A stretch of 64,000 bases of DNA. Source: CAZSDU01 sp964605775. Its GTDB lineage: Bacteria > Bacteroidota > Bacteroidia > Bacteroidales > FEN-979. Made by a program: the position numbers and the translations under genes. Below, in pieces: positions 41,111 to 49,445 of the stretch. Numbering within the stretch: the first letter of the stretch is position 1; every line of letters starts with the position of its first letter. The stretch lies in NCBI GenBank assembly GCA_964605775.1, contig CAZSDU010000001.1, forward strand, positions 1 through 64,000, given 5' to 3'. The notes below the pieces were generated by a model that was given only the letters and a program-made list of their open reading frames with translations, made no database searches and was not told where the DNA came from.

Positions 41111-41287
41111 TTACAGAATTTTATTAGTTTCCAATACCATTCTAAGAGCCTCACTAAGATTTACTTTCGCTTCTTCCAGTGTTTCACCTTGTGAATTTGC
41201 CCCGGGAATCTCCTCTATATATGCTGAATAACCACCCTCAGGAACCTCCAGAAAAACAGCGGTAAAGTTCATTTGTTTTAGTTCCAT
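41111..41287 (-). CDS. HicB-family antitoxin-like protein, orphan
   Basis: A 58-residue protein with the HicB beta-sheet signature: FTAVFLEVPEGGYSAYIEEIPG, then GETLEEAKVNLSEALRMV. HicB normally pairs with the HicA mRNA interferase. No hicA-like frame is found on either side here. I use the ATG at 41287, since the longer frame from 41317 starts inside the -7 box. It may be a solitary HicB-like regulator or relic. Confidence 0.8.
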   Translation of the reverse strand: MELKQMNFTAVFLEVPEGGYSAYIEEIPGANSQGETLEEAKVNLSEALRMVLETNKIL

Positions 41288-41303
41288 CCTAATAATTTTA
41301 ATA

Positions 41304-41311
41304 CAAATGTA
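41304..41311 (-). promoter_or_regulatory. -7 box of the HicB-like gene
   Basis: TACATTTG on the minus strand matches TAnnTTTG, 17 bases before the ATG at 41287. No TTG at the expected distance was seen. Confidence 0.4.
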
Positions 41312-41363
41312 AGGCATTTTTCATAAATTTGATATCAAAACAAAACATCCAGGCCGATGCTGA

Positions 41364-41386
41364 GTCGGTGACAAATAGTCACCGAC
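41364..41386. repeat. 9-bp perfect hairpin between HicB and MNT genes
   Basis: GTCGGTGAC (41364-41372) pairs with GTCACCGAC (41378-41386) around AAATA. It lies in the 277-base space 41318-41594, which otherwise holds nothing I can support. It has no T-run on either side and may be an operator or RNA hairpin. Confidence 0.55.
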
Positions 41387-41594
41387 CGAAAATAAATGCT
41401 AAAACCTTAAAAACCAGAACTTACGGAATCAAATAAATGAAGAGGATAGCATTGTAAGGACAACCAGAACTAACAGTCTAACCGGCATTAAATTCCTTTT
41501 TAAGGATCAGTTGAATGACACGTTTGAATTCTGGTCAATATGAATCATTGCTTTACCCATTACGCTGAACTGAAATAACACACTGTCTTTCCCT

Positions 41595-42166
41595 TTATCT
41601 CTCATAAATCAATTTCAGGTCAGGTTTGATATGCTCAAAAATATAGGGTTTAAAAGAATCCAGAAAACCAATATCAATGTTGCGCTTCAATACTGATTCA
41701 AGCCCGTATTGAATTTCCGCAAGATCAAAATAGCTGAATTCGTTATCTGTTTTCACCGCGATGTCAATATCGCTCAAGGGACCGTCATCGCCTCTGGCAA
41801 AAGACCCGAAAATCCATGCCTGATCAATTTTACCTGATTGCTTAAGAAAGGTTTTAATCTTTTGAATCAGTCTTTTCCGGTCAGTTTTCTGAAAAGATTT
41901 ATAGGCCACTTTTTCTTCTGCTACCTTCAGCACTTCCAGCGCTTGTGCCTCGTTCTCTAAATCATGAACGATCTTATCAGAAAGCCAGGCTTTCACAAGA
42001 TTTGCCGGTTCAACGTGATAATATTCAGCAAGTCTGACTACCTGTGCACGTGTTGCCTTGCGCTGTCCACGTTCAATTTTACTCAATAAGCCTGATCACA
42101 ACTTAAAAAAGCGGCAACCAGACGCAAAGGATCCCCTTTCTCCAGGCGAAGTGCGCGTACCTGCTC
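41595..42166 (-). pseudogene. Frameshifted HTH-nucleotidyltransferase (MNT antitoxin-like) gene
   Basis: The upstream part reads EQVRALRLEKGDPLRLVAA and DQA, then a single-base deletion in a T run near 42083 gives an early stop. In the next frame it continues LLSKIERGQRKATRAQVV (Xre-type helix-turn-helix) and an MNT nucleotidyltransferase domain (IFGSFARGDDGPLSDIDIAV with the GSx10DxD pattern). No ATG opens the N-terminal part, which runs into the DUF302 gene. MNT proteins are antitoxins to HEPN toxins. No HEPN gene is present. This looks like an inactive relic, although a sequencing error could explain the frameshift. Confidence 0.8.
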
Positions 42167-42182
42167 GGAAAAACCGGCAGTA

Positions 42183-42569
42183 TTACAAAGAATCAATCAC
42201 TTTTCTCAGTTTTTCGGTCACCTCCGATGCCAGTGGTTCCAGGGCAGGATTATGAATGGCCATCATGGAAGCCAGGGGATCGACAGCTGCGATTTCAACC
42301 AGACCGTTTTCCTGTTCAATCACGGTGATATTGCAGGGCAACATGGTCCCGATTTTATCCTCTGCCTGCAGCGCTTTGTATGCAAACCCGGGATTACAGG
42401 CACCGAGAATACGGTACTTTTTGAAATTCACACCCAGTTTCTCGTTCAGTTTTCCCTGAATATCGATATCCGAAATAACGCCAAAACCTTCGGTTTTTAA
42501 GGCTTCTGTAGCCAGATGTATTGCCTCTTCAAAAGAGACTTTCAGCATTTTACTGAAAAAATAGTCCAT
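42183..42569 (-). CDS. DUF302 domain-containing protein
   Basis: A 128-residue soluble protein of the DUF302 family, with conserved SFEEAIHLATEALKTEGFGV, ILGACNPGFAYKALQAE and LPCNITVIEQENG. The family folds like a small alpha/beta domain and binds an unknown ligand. It is often near sulfur and stress genes. It is divergent from the OsmC gene, separated by 132 bases. Confidence 0.9.
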   Translation of the reverse strand: MDYFFSKMLKVSFEEAIHLATEALKTEGFGVISDIDIQGKLNEKLGVNFKKYRILGACNPGFAYKALQAEDKIGTMLPCNITVIEQENGLVEIAAVDPLASMMAIHNPALEPLASEVTEKLRKVIDSL

Positions 42570-42588
42570 GGTTAATGTGCTAATTTAT

Positions 42589-42612
42589 GAATGCAAGAAT
42601 GCAGGAATGCAG
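42589..42612. repeat. 8-bp tandem repeat, three copies
   Basis: gaatgcaa then two gaatgcag units lie between the divergent DUF302 and OsmC genes. It resembles the small arrays elsewhere in the window. Confidence 0.8.
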
Positions 42613-42677
42613 GCATAAAAATTTTGGCAAAGATAATTAATATCTGATTAAATCGCTTTAGTATCACTAAATATTTT

Positions 42678-42685
42678 TATCTTTG
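42678..42685 (+). promoter_or_regulatory. -7 promoter box of the OsmC gene
   Basis: TATCTTTG matches TAnnTTTG, 16 bases before the ATG at 42702. A -33 TTG is not apparent. Confidence 0.5.
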
Positions 42686-42701
42686 TAGAAAAAACAAATC
42701 T

Positions 42702-43121
42702 ATGTCAACACAAGCTCTCGATATTCAATGGGCGTCAGGCATGGCATTTAAGTCGAATGTCAACGGTTTTGAGATCATGCTGGATGCTGATGAAAAAGTT
42801 GGCGGGCAGAACCAGGGGCCCAGGCCCAAGCCCTTGCTTTTACTTTCCCTGGGTGGTTGTACCGGGATGGATGTGATTGCCATTCTGAAGAAAATGCGTA
42901 TCGAACCTGAATATTTCAATGTCAGGGTGGAAGGGGATCTCACGGAAGAGCATCCGAAACATTTTACCAAAATCCATCTGATATATGAATTCAGGGGAAA
43001 CAAGTTACCGATGGAGCAGCTTCAGAAAGCGGTCAGCCTTTCGCAGGAAAGATACTGCGGGGTTTCGGAAACCCTGAAGAAATCGGTGAAGCTTAGTTAT
43101 GAGATAAAAATCCTTAGCTAA
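42702..43121 (+). CDS. OsmC-family protein
   Basis: A 139-residue OsmC/Ohr-fold protein with the two cysteines typical of the family, in SLGGCTGMDVIAILKK and ERYCGVSETLKKSV. Such proteins reduce organic hydroperoxides or sulfur species in the cytoplasm. It is closest in outline to the YhfA-like branch. It is encoded divergently from DUF302. Confidence 0.92.
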   Translation: MSTQALDIQWASGMAFKSNVNGFEIMLDADEKVGGQNQGPRPKPLLLLSLGGCTGMDVIAILKKMRIEPEYFNVRVEGDLTEEHPKHFTKIHLIYEFRGNKLPMEQLQKAVSLSQERYCGVSETLKKSVKLSYEIKILS

Positions 43122-43181
43122 GCGTTCAGGTTTGCGCAAGTTTTACCTTCATCTTTTGTCTAATGGTAAACTGGTTGTTGA

Positions 43182-43712
43182 ATGACCGATCCGGAATTGA
43201 TTGAAGGAATCCTTCAGCGTGACCGCAAAGCCTTCCAATATCTGGTAAATCATTACCAGAAGCAGGTGATTAAGACCGCTTATTATTTTCTTGCCAACAT
43301 GGAAGAGGCTGAAGATCTTGCTCAGGAAATTTTCATGGAAATTATTGATTCCATAGGTAAATTCAGGGGTTCTGCTGCCTTATCAACCTGGATTTACCGG
43401 ATTACAGTCAACAGGTCACTGAACAGGTTGAAGCGGAATAAAAGAAGGGATATTTTCGCACGTATTACGGGGAAAGAGCCTTCCGTTTTCAATCCTCACA
43501 TGGAAACACGTGAAACACGTGACATCATTTATAGGGAAATCAGTCGTTTACCGGAGAATCAGCGGATTGCTTTCACCCTTCACAAATTCGAGGATATCCC
43601 TTATAAAGAAATCGCCGGCATCATGCAACTTAGTCTTTCATCCGTAGAATCATTGATACACCGGGCAAAAATTAACCTACAGAAAAAACTGACCCCTTAT
43701 GGCCTTATTTGA
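43182..43712 (+). CDS. ECF-type RNA polymerase sigma factor
   Basis: A 176-residue sigma-70 family factor with region 2 (FQYLVNHYQKQVIKTAYYFL, EEAEDLAQEIFMEI, FRGSAALSTWIYRIT) and region 4 (RLPENQRIAFTLHKFEDIPYKEIAGIMQLSLSSVESLIHRAK). The downstream genes for a small membrane protein and a periplasmic sensor-like protein probably form its anti-sigma and sensing unit. The stop overlaps the next start by 14 bases. Confidence 0.95.
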   Translation: MTDPELIEGILQRDRKAFQYLVNHYQKQVIKTAYYFLANMEEAEDLAQEIFMEIIDSIGKFRGSAALSTWIYRITVNRSLNRLKRNKRRDIFARITGKEPSVFNPHMETRETRDIIYREISRLPENQRIAFTLHKFEDIPYKEIAGIMQLSLSSVESLIHRAKINLQKKLTPYGLI

Positions 43713-44049
43713 CGATAAACAGCAAGGCGATGCATTGAATCGCTTTTTCGCGCAGGAGAAAGGGCTTGATCCCAATCCTTTCGCGGCAACCCGTATCCTT
43801 CAGCACATTGAATCCACCCTCCAATCCCGTGAGCAAGGCCATTCTTTCTGGTCTCCCGTCAAACTGCGACCCGTCCTGATAGGGATCAGCTTTCTGACGG
43901 CCATTTTCATCGGAATATTTGCAGGCAGGCAGGGCAGCAACAGCTATACCGCCCAGACTGAAAACTCAGACCGTATAGAAATGCTGAAAGGTGAATTATT
44001 CATTCAGGATTTTATGGATGATGACAAAACATTTCTTGACAATCAATAA
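43699..44049 (+). CDS. Small membrane protein, probable anti-sigma factor
   Basis: A 116-residue protein with a soluble N-terminus (residues 1-55), one membrane helix (LRPVLIGISFLTAIFIGIFAG) and an acidic tail. It overlaps the sigma gene by 14 bases. By position it is the likely anti-sigma factor, though no zinc-binding HxxxCxxC motif is present. Confidence 0.7.
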   Translation: MALFDDKQQGDALNRFFAQEKGLDPNPFAATRILQHIESTLQSREQGHSFWSPVKLRPVLIGISFLTAIFIGIFAGRQGSNSYTAQTENSDRIEMLKGELFIQDFMDDDKTFLDNQ

Positions 44050-44059
44050 AACACAATCT

Positions 44060-44572
44060 ATGGAAGCTGCAAAAAAAAACCGTTTATTGTTCTGGTTGCT
44101 CCTTTTCCTGATCGCCATCAACCTTTCGGCTCTGGTCAGTTTTTTCTTTTTTGTTCAGCAAAAGCCGGTCATGGATTGCAATGTCAATCCGGATAGAAAA
44201 TGTAATCTTTTTAAGCAGGAACTGAAGCTTTCGGAGGCTCAGATGATCAGGGTAGAAGAAATTAATTCCCGTTACCGTAATGTTTCAGAGCCTTTGGTGG
44301 CAGCCATCAGGGAAAAACGTGACAAAATCATGCATGAGTTGGAAAATGAAACGCCCGATACCCTACTCCTTTCAAGTTATGCCATGGAACTATCCCTGCT
44401 TCAGAATCAAATGCAGAAAGAAAATATCAGTCAATATCTTGCCCTAAAAAAAATCTGTAATCCCGATCAATTACAGCGTTTATCAGGATTATACCGTGAT
44501 CTTTACGGTTGTCCGATGAAAGGGAAAAAGATGCAGCATCGTTACCGTCATGGTCAGGAAAAAAACAGGTGA
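44060..44572 (+). CDS. Periplasmic CpxP/heavy-metal-sensor-like protein
   Basis: A 170-residue protein with an N-terminal membrane anchor (LLFWLLLFLIAINLSALVSF) and a helical periplasmic part (FKQELKLSEAQMIRVEEI, QMQKENISQYLALKKIC) like CpxP/ZraP/CnrX-type heavy-metal sensor domains. Cysteines (MDCN, KCNL, KICN, YGCP) may bind metal. The ATG at 44060 lies 11 bases after the preceding stop. It probably works with the sigma/anti-sigma pair. Confidence 0.78.
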   Translation: MEAAKKNRLLFWLLLFLIAINLSALVSFFFFVQQKPVMDCNVNPDRKCNLFKQELKLSEAQMIRVEEINSRYRNVSEPLVAAIREKRDKIMHELENETPDTLLLSSYAMELSLLQNQMQKENISQYLALKKICNPDQLQRLSGLYRDLYGCPMKGKKMQHRYRHGQEKNR

Positions 44573-44863
44573 TTACTTACTGTCTTTCTTATTCTTCTTT
44601 TCCTTTTTTTCCTTCTTTTCCTTTTTTTCCTTCTTTTCGTCTTTCCTTTTTTTCTCTTTACTCCTGTTCCTTTCATTGCAGGTACAGGGGTTATCGGAAA
44701 TGATTTTCAGAAGTTCGATCGAATTTTCATGAAGTTCGATGATCTTGTCAAGCTTTTTTTCAAGCAGGTTGGTGTCGGGAAAGAATTGCTTATCGCAGGT
44801 ATTGGTTTCTATATCTTTCAGGACTTTGAGCATTTGCTCGAGTATTATTTCTCTTTCTGCCAT
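44573..44863 (-). CDS. Coiled-coil protein with a Lys/Glu repeat tail
   Basis: A 96-residue protein with a predicted helical N-terminus, cysteines in NTCDKQF and NPCTCNERN, and a tail of KKEKKEK repeats encoded by a 12-base tandem array (44580-44650). It ends one base after the convergent stop at 44572. A -7 box lies at 44880. No family is recognised. The tail length could vary by repeat slippage in multiples of four residues without frameshift. Confidence 0.6.
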   Translation of the reverse strand: MAEREIILEQMLKVLKDIETNTCDKQFFPDTNLLEKKLDKIIELHENSIELLKIISDNPCTCNERNRSKEKKRKDEKKEKKEKKEKKEKKNKKDSK

Positions 44864-44879
44864 AACGTTTTTATTTATT

Positions 44880-44887
44880 CAAATATA
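44880..44887 (-). promoter_or_regulatory. -7 promoter box for the 44573-44863 gene
   Basis: TATATTTG on the minus strand, matching TAnnTTTG, lies 16 bases before the ATG at 44863. No clear -33 box. Confidence 0.45.
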
Positions 44888-44934
44888 CATATTTCCCTTG
44901 TTTTCTGATTCAGTCCATGAAAAAAAATAATGCC

Positions 44935-44942
44935 TACCTTTG
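44935..44942 (+). promoter_or_regulatory. -7 promoter box for tatC
   Basis: TACCTTTG matches TAnnTTTG and lies 18 bases before the tatC ATG at 44961. The -33 position is not evident. Confidence 0.45.
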
Positions 44943-44960
44943 TTTTGAAAAAATCAATTC

Positions 44961-45794
44961 ATGAAAACCTTTCATTCCACAGGCCCCGGAGAAGAACGGG
45001 AAATGACTTTCTGGGAGCATCTGGAGGAGTTGAGGGGAACGTTATGGAGGATCCTCATTGCCATCATTCTTGTTTCCATTCTGGCGTTCACCTTTAAAGA
45101 AATTCTTTTTGACCGGATCCTGCTGGCTCCGAAATCAAAAGATTTCATCACTTACCGTCTTTTGTGCCAATTGAGTGAAAAACTTTCCTTACCCTCTCTT
45201 TGCATTGATCCTTCCGGGTTCAATCTGATCAACATCAACCTTGCCGGGCAATTCATCTCCCATATGAATATTTCCCTGATCGCCGGCTTGATCCTTTCTT
45301 TACCTTATGTGCTTTGGGAATTATGGAGATTTGTCAAACCGGGACTGACTGTAAAGGAAATCAGGTATTCCCGTGGCCTGGTCACCATCACAACTTTTCT
45401 GTTTCTGCTCGGCGTAGCCTTTAGTTATTTCATCGCTGCTCCATTGATGATCAATTTTTTAGGCAGTTATGAAGTCAGTCCATCGGTGACCAATCAAATT
45501 GCCCTGACTTCCTATGTCAGCTCCATTAGCCTGATGACACTGTTGATGGGCTTACTGTTCGAGTTACCGGTAAGTGTGCTTTTCCTGACCAGAATCGGGA
45601 TTCTGAGTCCGGGGTTTCTAAAAAAATACAGGAAGCACACCGCGGTGGGAATTCTGATCATAGCCGGAATAATCACCCCCAGTCCGGATGTTTTCAGTCA
45701 GTTCATTGTTGCGCTTCCGCTTTACGCGCTTTTCGAGCTTAGCTTGTTGATTTCGGGCAGGGGTATCAAAAAAATGGAAAATCTTGCAGGCTAG
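44961..45794 (+). CDS. tatC: Sec-independent protein translocase TatC
   Basis: A 277-residue protein with six membrane helices. Family features are MTFWEHLEELRGTLWR at the N-terminus, PYVLWELWRFVKPGLTVKEI and AGIITPSPDVFSQFIVALPL. TatC recognises twin-arginine signal peptides and works with the TatA encoded at 12085. The loop at residues 55-85 is longer than usual, as in other Bacteroidota TatC proteins. Confidence 0.97.
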   Translation: MKTFHSTGPGEEREMTFWEHLEELRGTLWRILIAIILVSILAFTFKEILFDRILLAPKSKDFITYRLLCQLSEKLSLPSLCIDPSGFNLININLAGQFISHMNISLIAGLILSLPYVLWELWRFVKPGLTVKEIRYSRGLVTITTFLFLLGVAFSYFIAAPLMINFLGSYEVSPSVTNQIALTSYVSSISLMTLLMGLLFELPVSVLFLTRIGILSPGFLKKYRKHTAVGILIIAGIITPSPDVFSQFIVALPLYALFELSLLISGRGIKKMENLAG

Positions 45795-45856
45795 GCTTGT
45801 AACTTTCATCATCAGAAGGCGTCTAAACCGCAATTCACAACCATAAACAAAACATC

Positions 45857-46306
45857 ATGGAATCAAAACGATTATACAGAAGTACGAGTGACCGGAGAAT
45901 TGGAGGCGTAGCCGGCGGTCTGGGTGAATATTTTAATATGGATCCCCTTCTGGTCCGGCTTATTTTTGTAGTCTTATTCTTTGCCGGGGGAGGTGGTGGC
46001 ATCATTTACCTGATCCTTTGGATTGTCACACCTGAAAAACCCATTGATCCAGAAACAACCATAAATCATTATACCATGGAAACACAGCCAAGTCAACCTC
46101 AGGAAGGTCATGAACCTTTGCAGAAACCCACGCGCAGAAAAGGCAGTTTGATCGGCGGACTGGTGCTTATCACCATCGGAGTGCTTTTTCTGATTGATGA
46201 ATTCATCCCGAATATCGATTTTGGCGACCTTTGGCCAGTCATTCTGATTGTGATCGGTATCGGTTTACTGATCAATACGGTAACATGTAAAAAACAAAAC
46301 AATTAA
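45857..46306 (+). CDS. PspC-domain membrane protein
   Basis: A 149-residue protein. The N-terminal PspC domain (RLYRSTSDRRIGGVAGGLGEYF, LVRLIFVVLFF, YLILWIVTPE) is followed by a polar linker and two LiaI/LiaF-like helices (GGLVLITIGVLFLIDEFIP, LWPVILIVIGIGLLI). It is a phage-shock/envelope-stress type membrane protein. The LiaF-like gene follows 12 bases later, so both probably respond together to membrane stress. Confidence 0.9.
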   Translation: MESKRLYRSTSDRRIGGVAGGLGEYFNMDPLLVRLIFVVLFFAGGGGGIIYLILWIVTPEKPIDPETTINHYTMETQPSQPQEGHEPLQKPTRRKGSLIGGLVLITIGVLFLIDEFIPNIDFGDLWPVILIVIGIGLLINTVTCKKQNN

Positions 46307-46318
46307 CACTTTCAACCT

Positions 46319-47275
46319 ATGAAATACAAACATGTTTTTTGGGGGGTACTGCTCATCGCGATCGGGATTCTGTTCATTTTAAATAATATCGGGTTCTTCG
46401 AATTTGGATGGCGTACCATATGGAATCTATGGCCATTGATCCTGATTTTCTGGGGAATTTCCATCTTGCCGGTAAAAGAATGGATCAAAATTGCGGGATT
46501 GGTTATTGTGCTCGCTTTTACCATCATCTTTTTCCAACGCCTGACGGATAGAACACCCTGGATGCATTTTGGTCATTTTAATCACGGGGGCTGGCACAGT
46601 GACTGGGATGATGATGAGGACAGTTCAGACGTTAGCGATACCGCCACTTTGAATTATAAGGAGCAGCATCTGAGTGTTCCGTTTGATTCCCTTGCGCGTA
46701 AAGGTTTTCTTTCCCTGGATGCGGCAGCCGGAAATTACAAGATCATGGGCAATACCGTTTATTTCCTTGATTTCAACAAGAAAGGGTATATCGGGGATTA
46801 TTCCCTGACGACATCGGATGAGAAGAATGTTAAACGCATTATGCTTAAAACCCAGCGTTCGCATGTACGCAATAGTTTCAACAAAAACCAGGTTGACATA
46901 AAAATCAATGAAAAGCCCTCATGGGATCTGAATTTAAATATCGGGGCTGCAGAGATCATCATGGATTTGAGTGCTTACAAAATCGATACAGCGAATCTGA
47001 AAGCAGGCGCTTCATCCATCGACATCAAGCTGGGAGAAAGAAATCCTTTATGCGTCTGGACGTTCAACGCAGGCGCTTCATCCATTAAGATCAGCATCCC
47101 GAAAAACAGTGGTTGCCAGGTCAACTCGGAATCATTCATGGTCAGTAAGGAATTTGAGGGTTTTGAAAAAAAAGGAGACCGGATGTACCAGACCTCGAAC
47201 TTCTCCATTAGTAAAAACAAAATTTATATTACCATAAAAACAGCCATTTCCAGCATAGAGATCAACCGTTATTGA
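46319..47275 (+). CDS. LiaF-like membrane stress protein (DUF5668 domain)
   Basis: A 318-residue protein. Residues 1-75 hold two pairs of helices of the LiaI/DUF5668 type (GVLLIAIGILFILNNIG, WNLWPLILIFWGISILPV). A His/Asp-rich linker follows, then a beta-rich C-terminal domain with repeated GASSIDIKLG and GASSIKISIP turns typical of LiaF/toast-rack proteins. It probably senses envelope stress with the PspC partner. Its stop overlaps the convergent hydrolase by 7 bases. Confidence 0.85.
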   Translation: MKYKHVFWGVLLIAIGILFILNNIGFFEFGWRTIWNLWPLILIFWGISILPVKEWIKIAGLVIVLAFTIIFFQRLTDRTPWMHFGHFNHGGWHSDWDDDEDSSDVSDTATLNYKEQHLSVPFDSLARKGFLSLDAAAGNYKIMGNTVYFLDFNKKGYIGDYSLTTSDEKNVKRIMLKTQRSHVRNSFNKNQVDIKINEKPSWDLNLNIGAAEIIMDLSAYKIDTANLKAGASSIDIKLGERNPLCVWTFNAGASSIKISIPKNSGCQVNSESFMVSKEFEGFEKKGDRMYQTSNFSISKNKIYITIKTAISSIEINRY

Positions 47276-48045
47276 TCTGCTCCAAGAAAACCGGAAACGA
47301 TCCTCAAAAATTCCTCCTGTGCGTCAGCGTGAACCCAATGAGAAGCATTTTCAATGGTCGTCACCACCGCCAGGGGGAATTTGTTCTTTATCTGAATCAT
47401 ATCCTGTTCAGTGATATAAAGCGATAAGCCGCCGCGAACAAACAAAGTCGGACCGTGAAAAACACCATTGGGTTCAATTTCTTCCATTATGGAGGGAAGA
47501 TGCTGATCAATGGAAGCCAGATTTAACCGCCAATCAAGGGTTTCCCGGTCACGCCAATATACATTTTTCAGCAAAAACTGACGGACTTTAGGACTTTGAA
47601 TTTTCTCCTTTAACTGAAGATCTACCGCTGATCTGGTTGTTGCCGTCGAAAAATCGACCCCGCGCATAGCATCGATAAGGATCTGGTGTTCCGGGCTGTC
47701 GGGGTATTTCCGGGGACTGATATCCACTACAACTAATTTTTTCACATAATCGGGATGATGGATGGCAAAGTTCATGGCAATTTTTCCACCCAGGGAATGT
47801 CCCATCAGATAAATATTTTGTAATTCATGGTCTTCCACCAGTTCGAGGATGTCATTTTCAAGCGCCTGAAAATTGAAAACAGGACTATGGGGTGACCTTC
47901 CATGATTTCTGAGGTCGGGGAGGCAGACTTCATGGCTGGTCTCAAATGCGCGGGCAAAGCTCATCCAGTTATCGGAAACACCAAATAAACCGTGAAGAAT
48001 GAGCAAGGGATTTCCCTTTCCGAGTGAACGAAAAAACAGCTTCAT
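47269..48045 (-). CDS. Alpha/beta hydrolase (YbfF-like)
   Basis: A 258-residue alpha/beta hydrolase with the oxyanion-hole start ILHGLFGVSDNW, nucleophile elbow GHSLGGK, acid in VVVDISPRKYP and a C-terminal His in ASHWVHADA. YbfF-type esterases act on acyl-CoA or small esters. It is cytoplasmic with no signal. It is convergent with the LiaF-like gene. Confidence 0.9.
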   Translation of the reverse strand: MKLFFRSLGKGNPLLILHGLFGVSDNWMSFARAFETSHEVCLPDLRNHGRSPHSPVFNFQALENDILELVEDHELQNIYLMGHSLGGKIAMNFAIHHPDYVKKLVVVDISPRKYPDSPEHQILIDAMRGVDFSTATTRSAVDLQLKEKIQSPKVRQFLLKNVYWRDRETLDWRLNLASIDQHLPSIMEEIEPNGVFHGPTLFVRGGLSLYITEQDMIQIKNKFPLAVVTTIENASHWVHADAQEEFLRIVSGFLGADQ

Positions 48046-48172
48046 TCAGGTTGGTTTTATTAACACAATTTTGTTGAAAAATAATCCTTTTCCCCGGTCA
48101 AAAATACATAAAAATGTTACCTATTTGCAATCGATTTTTATCAACGGAAAATTCAAACTCAGCGTATAAGAA

Positions 48173-49444
48173 ATGGAAAAACTTCCAAGCGAAAAACCGC
48201 CCTCAGTCTCACCCGTAATCATTGAAGAAGAAGAGCCTCCAAGTAAGCACAGCTTCATTGATGATGCCTCCCTTATTGATGAATATTTAAAATCACGTTC
48301 GGATCGCGAAAAACCTGTCATCAGCGAGCGCTCTCTCAGGTTCCTGCAAACCTATTTTCCTGAAGCCACCGTCAAAGACTGGAACAACTGGCATTGGCAG
48401 ATAAAAAACGCTGCCCGTTCCATTGAGCAATTATCCCGTTACATTTCTCTTTCCGATAATGAAGTCAGGCCGGATGCTGAAAATTCACAATCCTTACCCT
48501 TACGTATTTCGCCTTATTATATCAGTCTGCTTGATCCGCATGATCCGGAACAGGCCTTACGTAAGAGCGTGGTCCCTGTCTTTGATGAATTCCTGGTACA
48601 TAACGGGGAAGCTGCAGATCCCTTATCGGAAGAACACGACAGTCCGGTGCCCAACATCGTACACCGATATCCCGACCGGGTTTTGTTCCTGGTCACCGGG
48701 TTCTGCTCCACGTATTGCCGTTATTGCACGCGAACCAGAATGGTGGCCAAGGATAAATGCCATATCGGGCTCAAAGTATGGGAAGCAGGACTGAAATATA
48801 TCGAACATCACCCCGAGGTACGCGATGTACTGGTTTCTGGCGGTGATCCGCTTACCATGCCTGATCTTCATATAGAGTATCTGCTTTCCCGTTTGCGCAG
48901 TATCCCTCATGTGGAGATCATCCGTATCGGCACCAAAGTCCCGGTGGTCCTTCCGCAACGTATCACCCGTCCCCTGGTCAGCATGATGAAAAAGTATCAT
49001 CCCTTGTACCTCAGTATTCATTTTACACATGCTGACGAAATTACTCCGGAAGTAAAGGAAGCCTGTGACAGACTCAGCCTGGCGGGAATTCCGTTGGGAA
49101 GCCAGACCGTATTACTCAAAGGGATCAATGATGACATTCAGGTCATGAAAAATCTGATGCATGCCTTACTGAAGATCAGGGTAAGGCCATATTACCTGTA
49201 TCAATGCGATCCGGTGGTGGGTTCGGGTCATTTCCGCACAACCATCGAAAAAGGGCTGGAGATCATCAAGGGTTTAAGGGGGCATACTTCAGGCTATGCC
49301 GTTCCTACTTTCGTGGTGGATGCCCCGGGAGGGGGAGGGAAAATCCCATTGCTGCCTGATTACTTCCTTGGACACGAGAATGGATATGCCTTGTTGAAGA
49401 ATTACGAGGATAAAATTTTCAGGTATCCTGATTTTCCTATCTGA
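48173..49444 (+). CDS. KamA-family radical SAM lysine 2,3-aminomutase
   Basis: A 423-residue radical SAM PLP enzyme. The cluster motif is GFCSTYCRYC (Cys178, Cys182, Cys185) and the PLP lysine is K390 in DAPGGGGKIP. Asp346 in YLYQCD and Asp383 in VVDAPGG match the two Asp residues that hold the side-chain amino group of lysine in lysine 2,3-aminomutase. Glutamate 2,3-aminomutases differ there. This supports conversion of L-lysine to beta-lysine. It heads a four-gene cluster with two ATP-grasp ligases and an acetyltransferase, two bases before the next gene. Confidence 0.88.
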   Translation: MEKLPSEKPPSVSPVIIEEEEPPSKHSFIDDASLIDEYLKSRSDREKPVISERSLRFLQTYFPEATVKDWNNWHWQIKNAARSIEQLSRYISLSDNEVRPDAENSQSLPLRISPYYISLLDPHDPEQALRKSVVPVFDEFLVHNGEAADPLSEEHDSPVPNIVHRYPDRVLFLVTGFCSTYCRYCTRTRMVAKDKCHIGLKVWEAGLKYIEHHPEVRDVLVSGGDPLTMPDLHIEYLLSRLRSIPHVEIIRIGTKVPVVLPQRITRPLVSMMKKYHPLYLSIHFTHADEITPEVKEACDRLSLAGIPLGSQTVLLKGINDDIQVMKNLMHALLKIRVRPYYLYQCDPVVGSGHFRTTIEKGLEIIKGLRGHTSGYAVPTFVVDAPGGGGKIPLLPDYFLGHENGYALLKNYEDKIFRYPDFPI

Positions 49445-49445
49445 T

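Noticed and set aside
41111..41287. Complete HicAB toxin-antitoxin pair
   Set aside because: No HicA-like reading frame was found in the flanking sequence.
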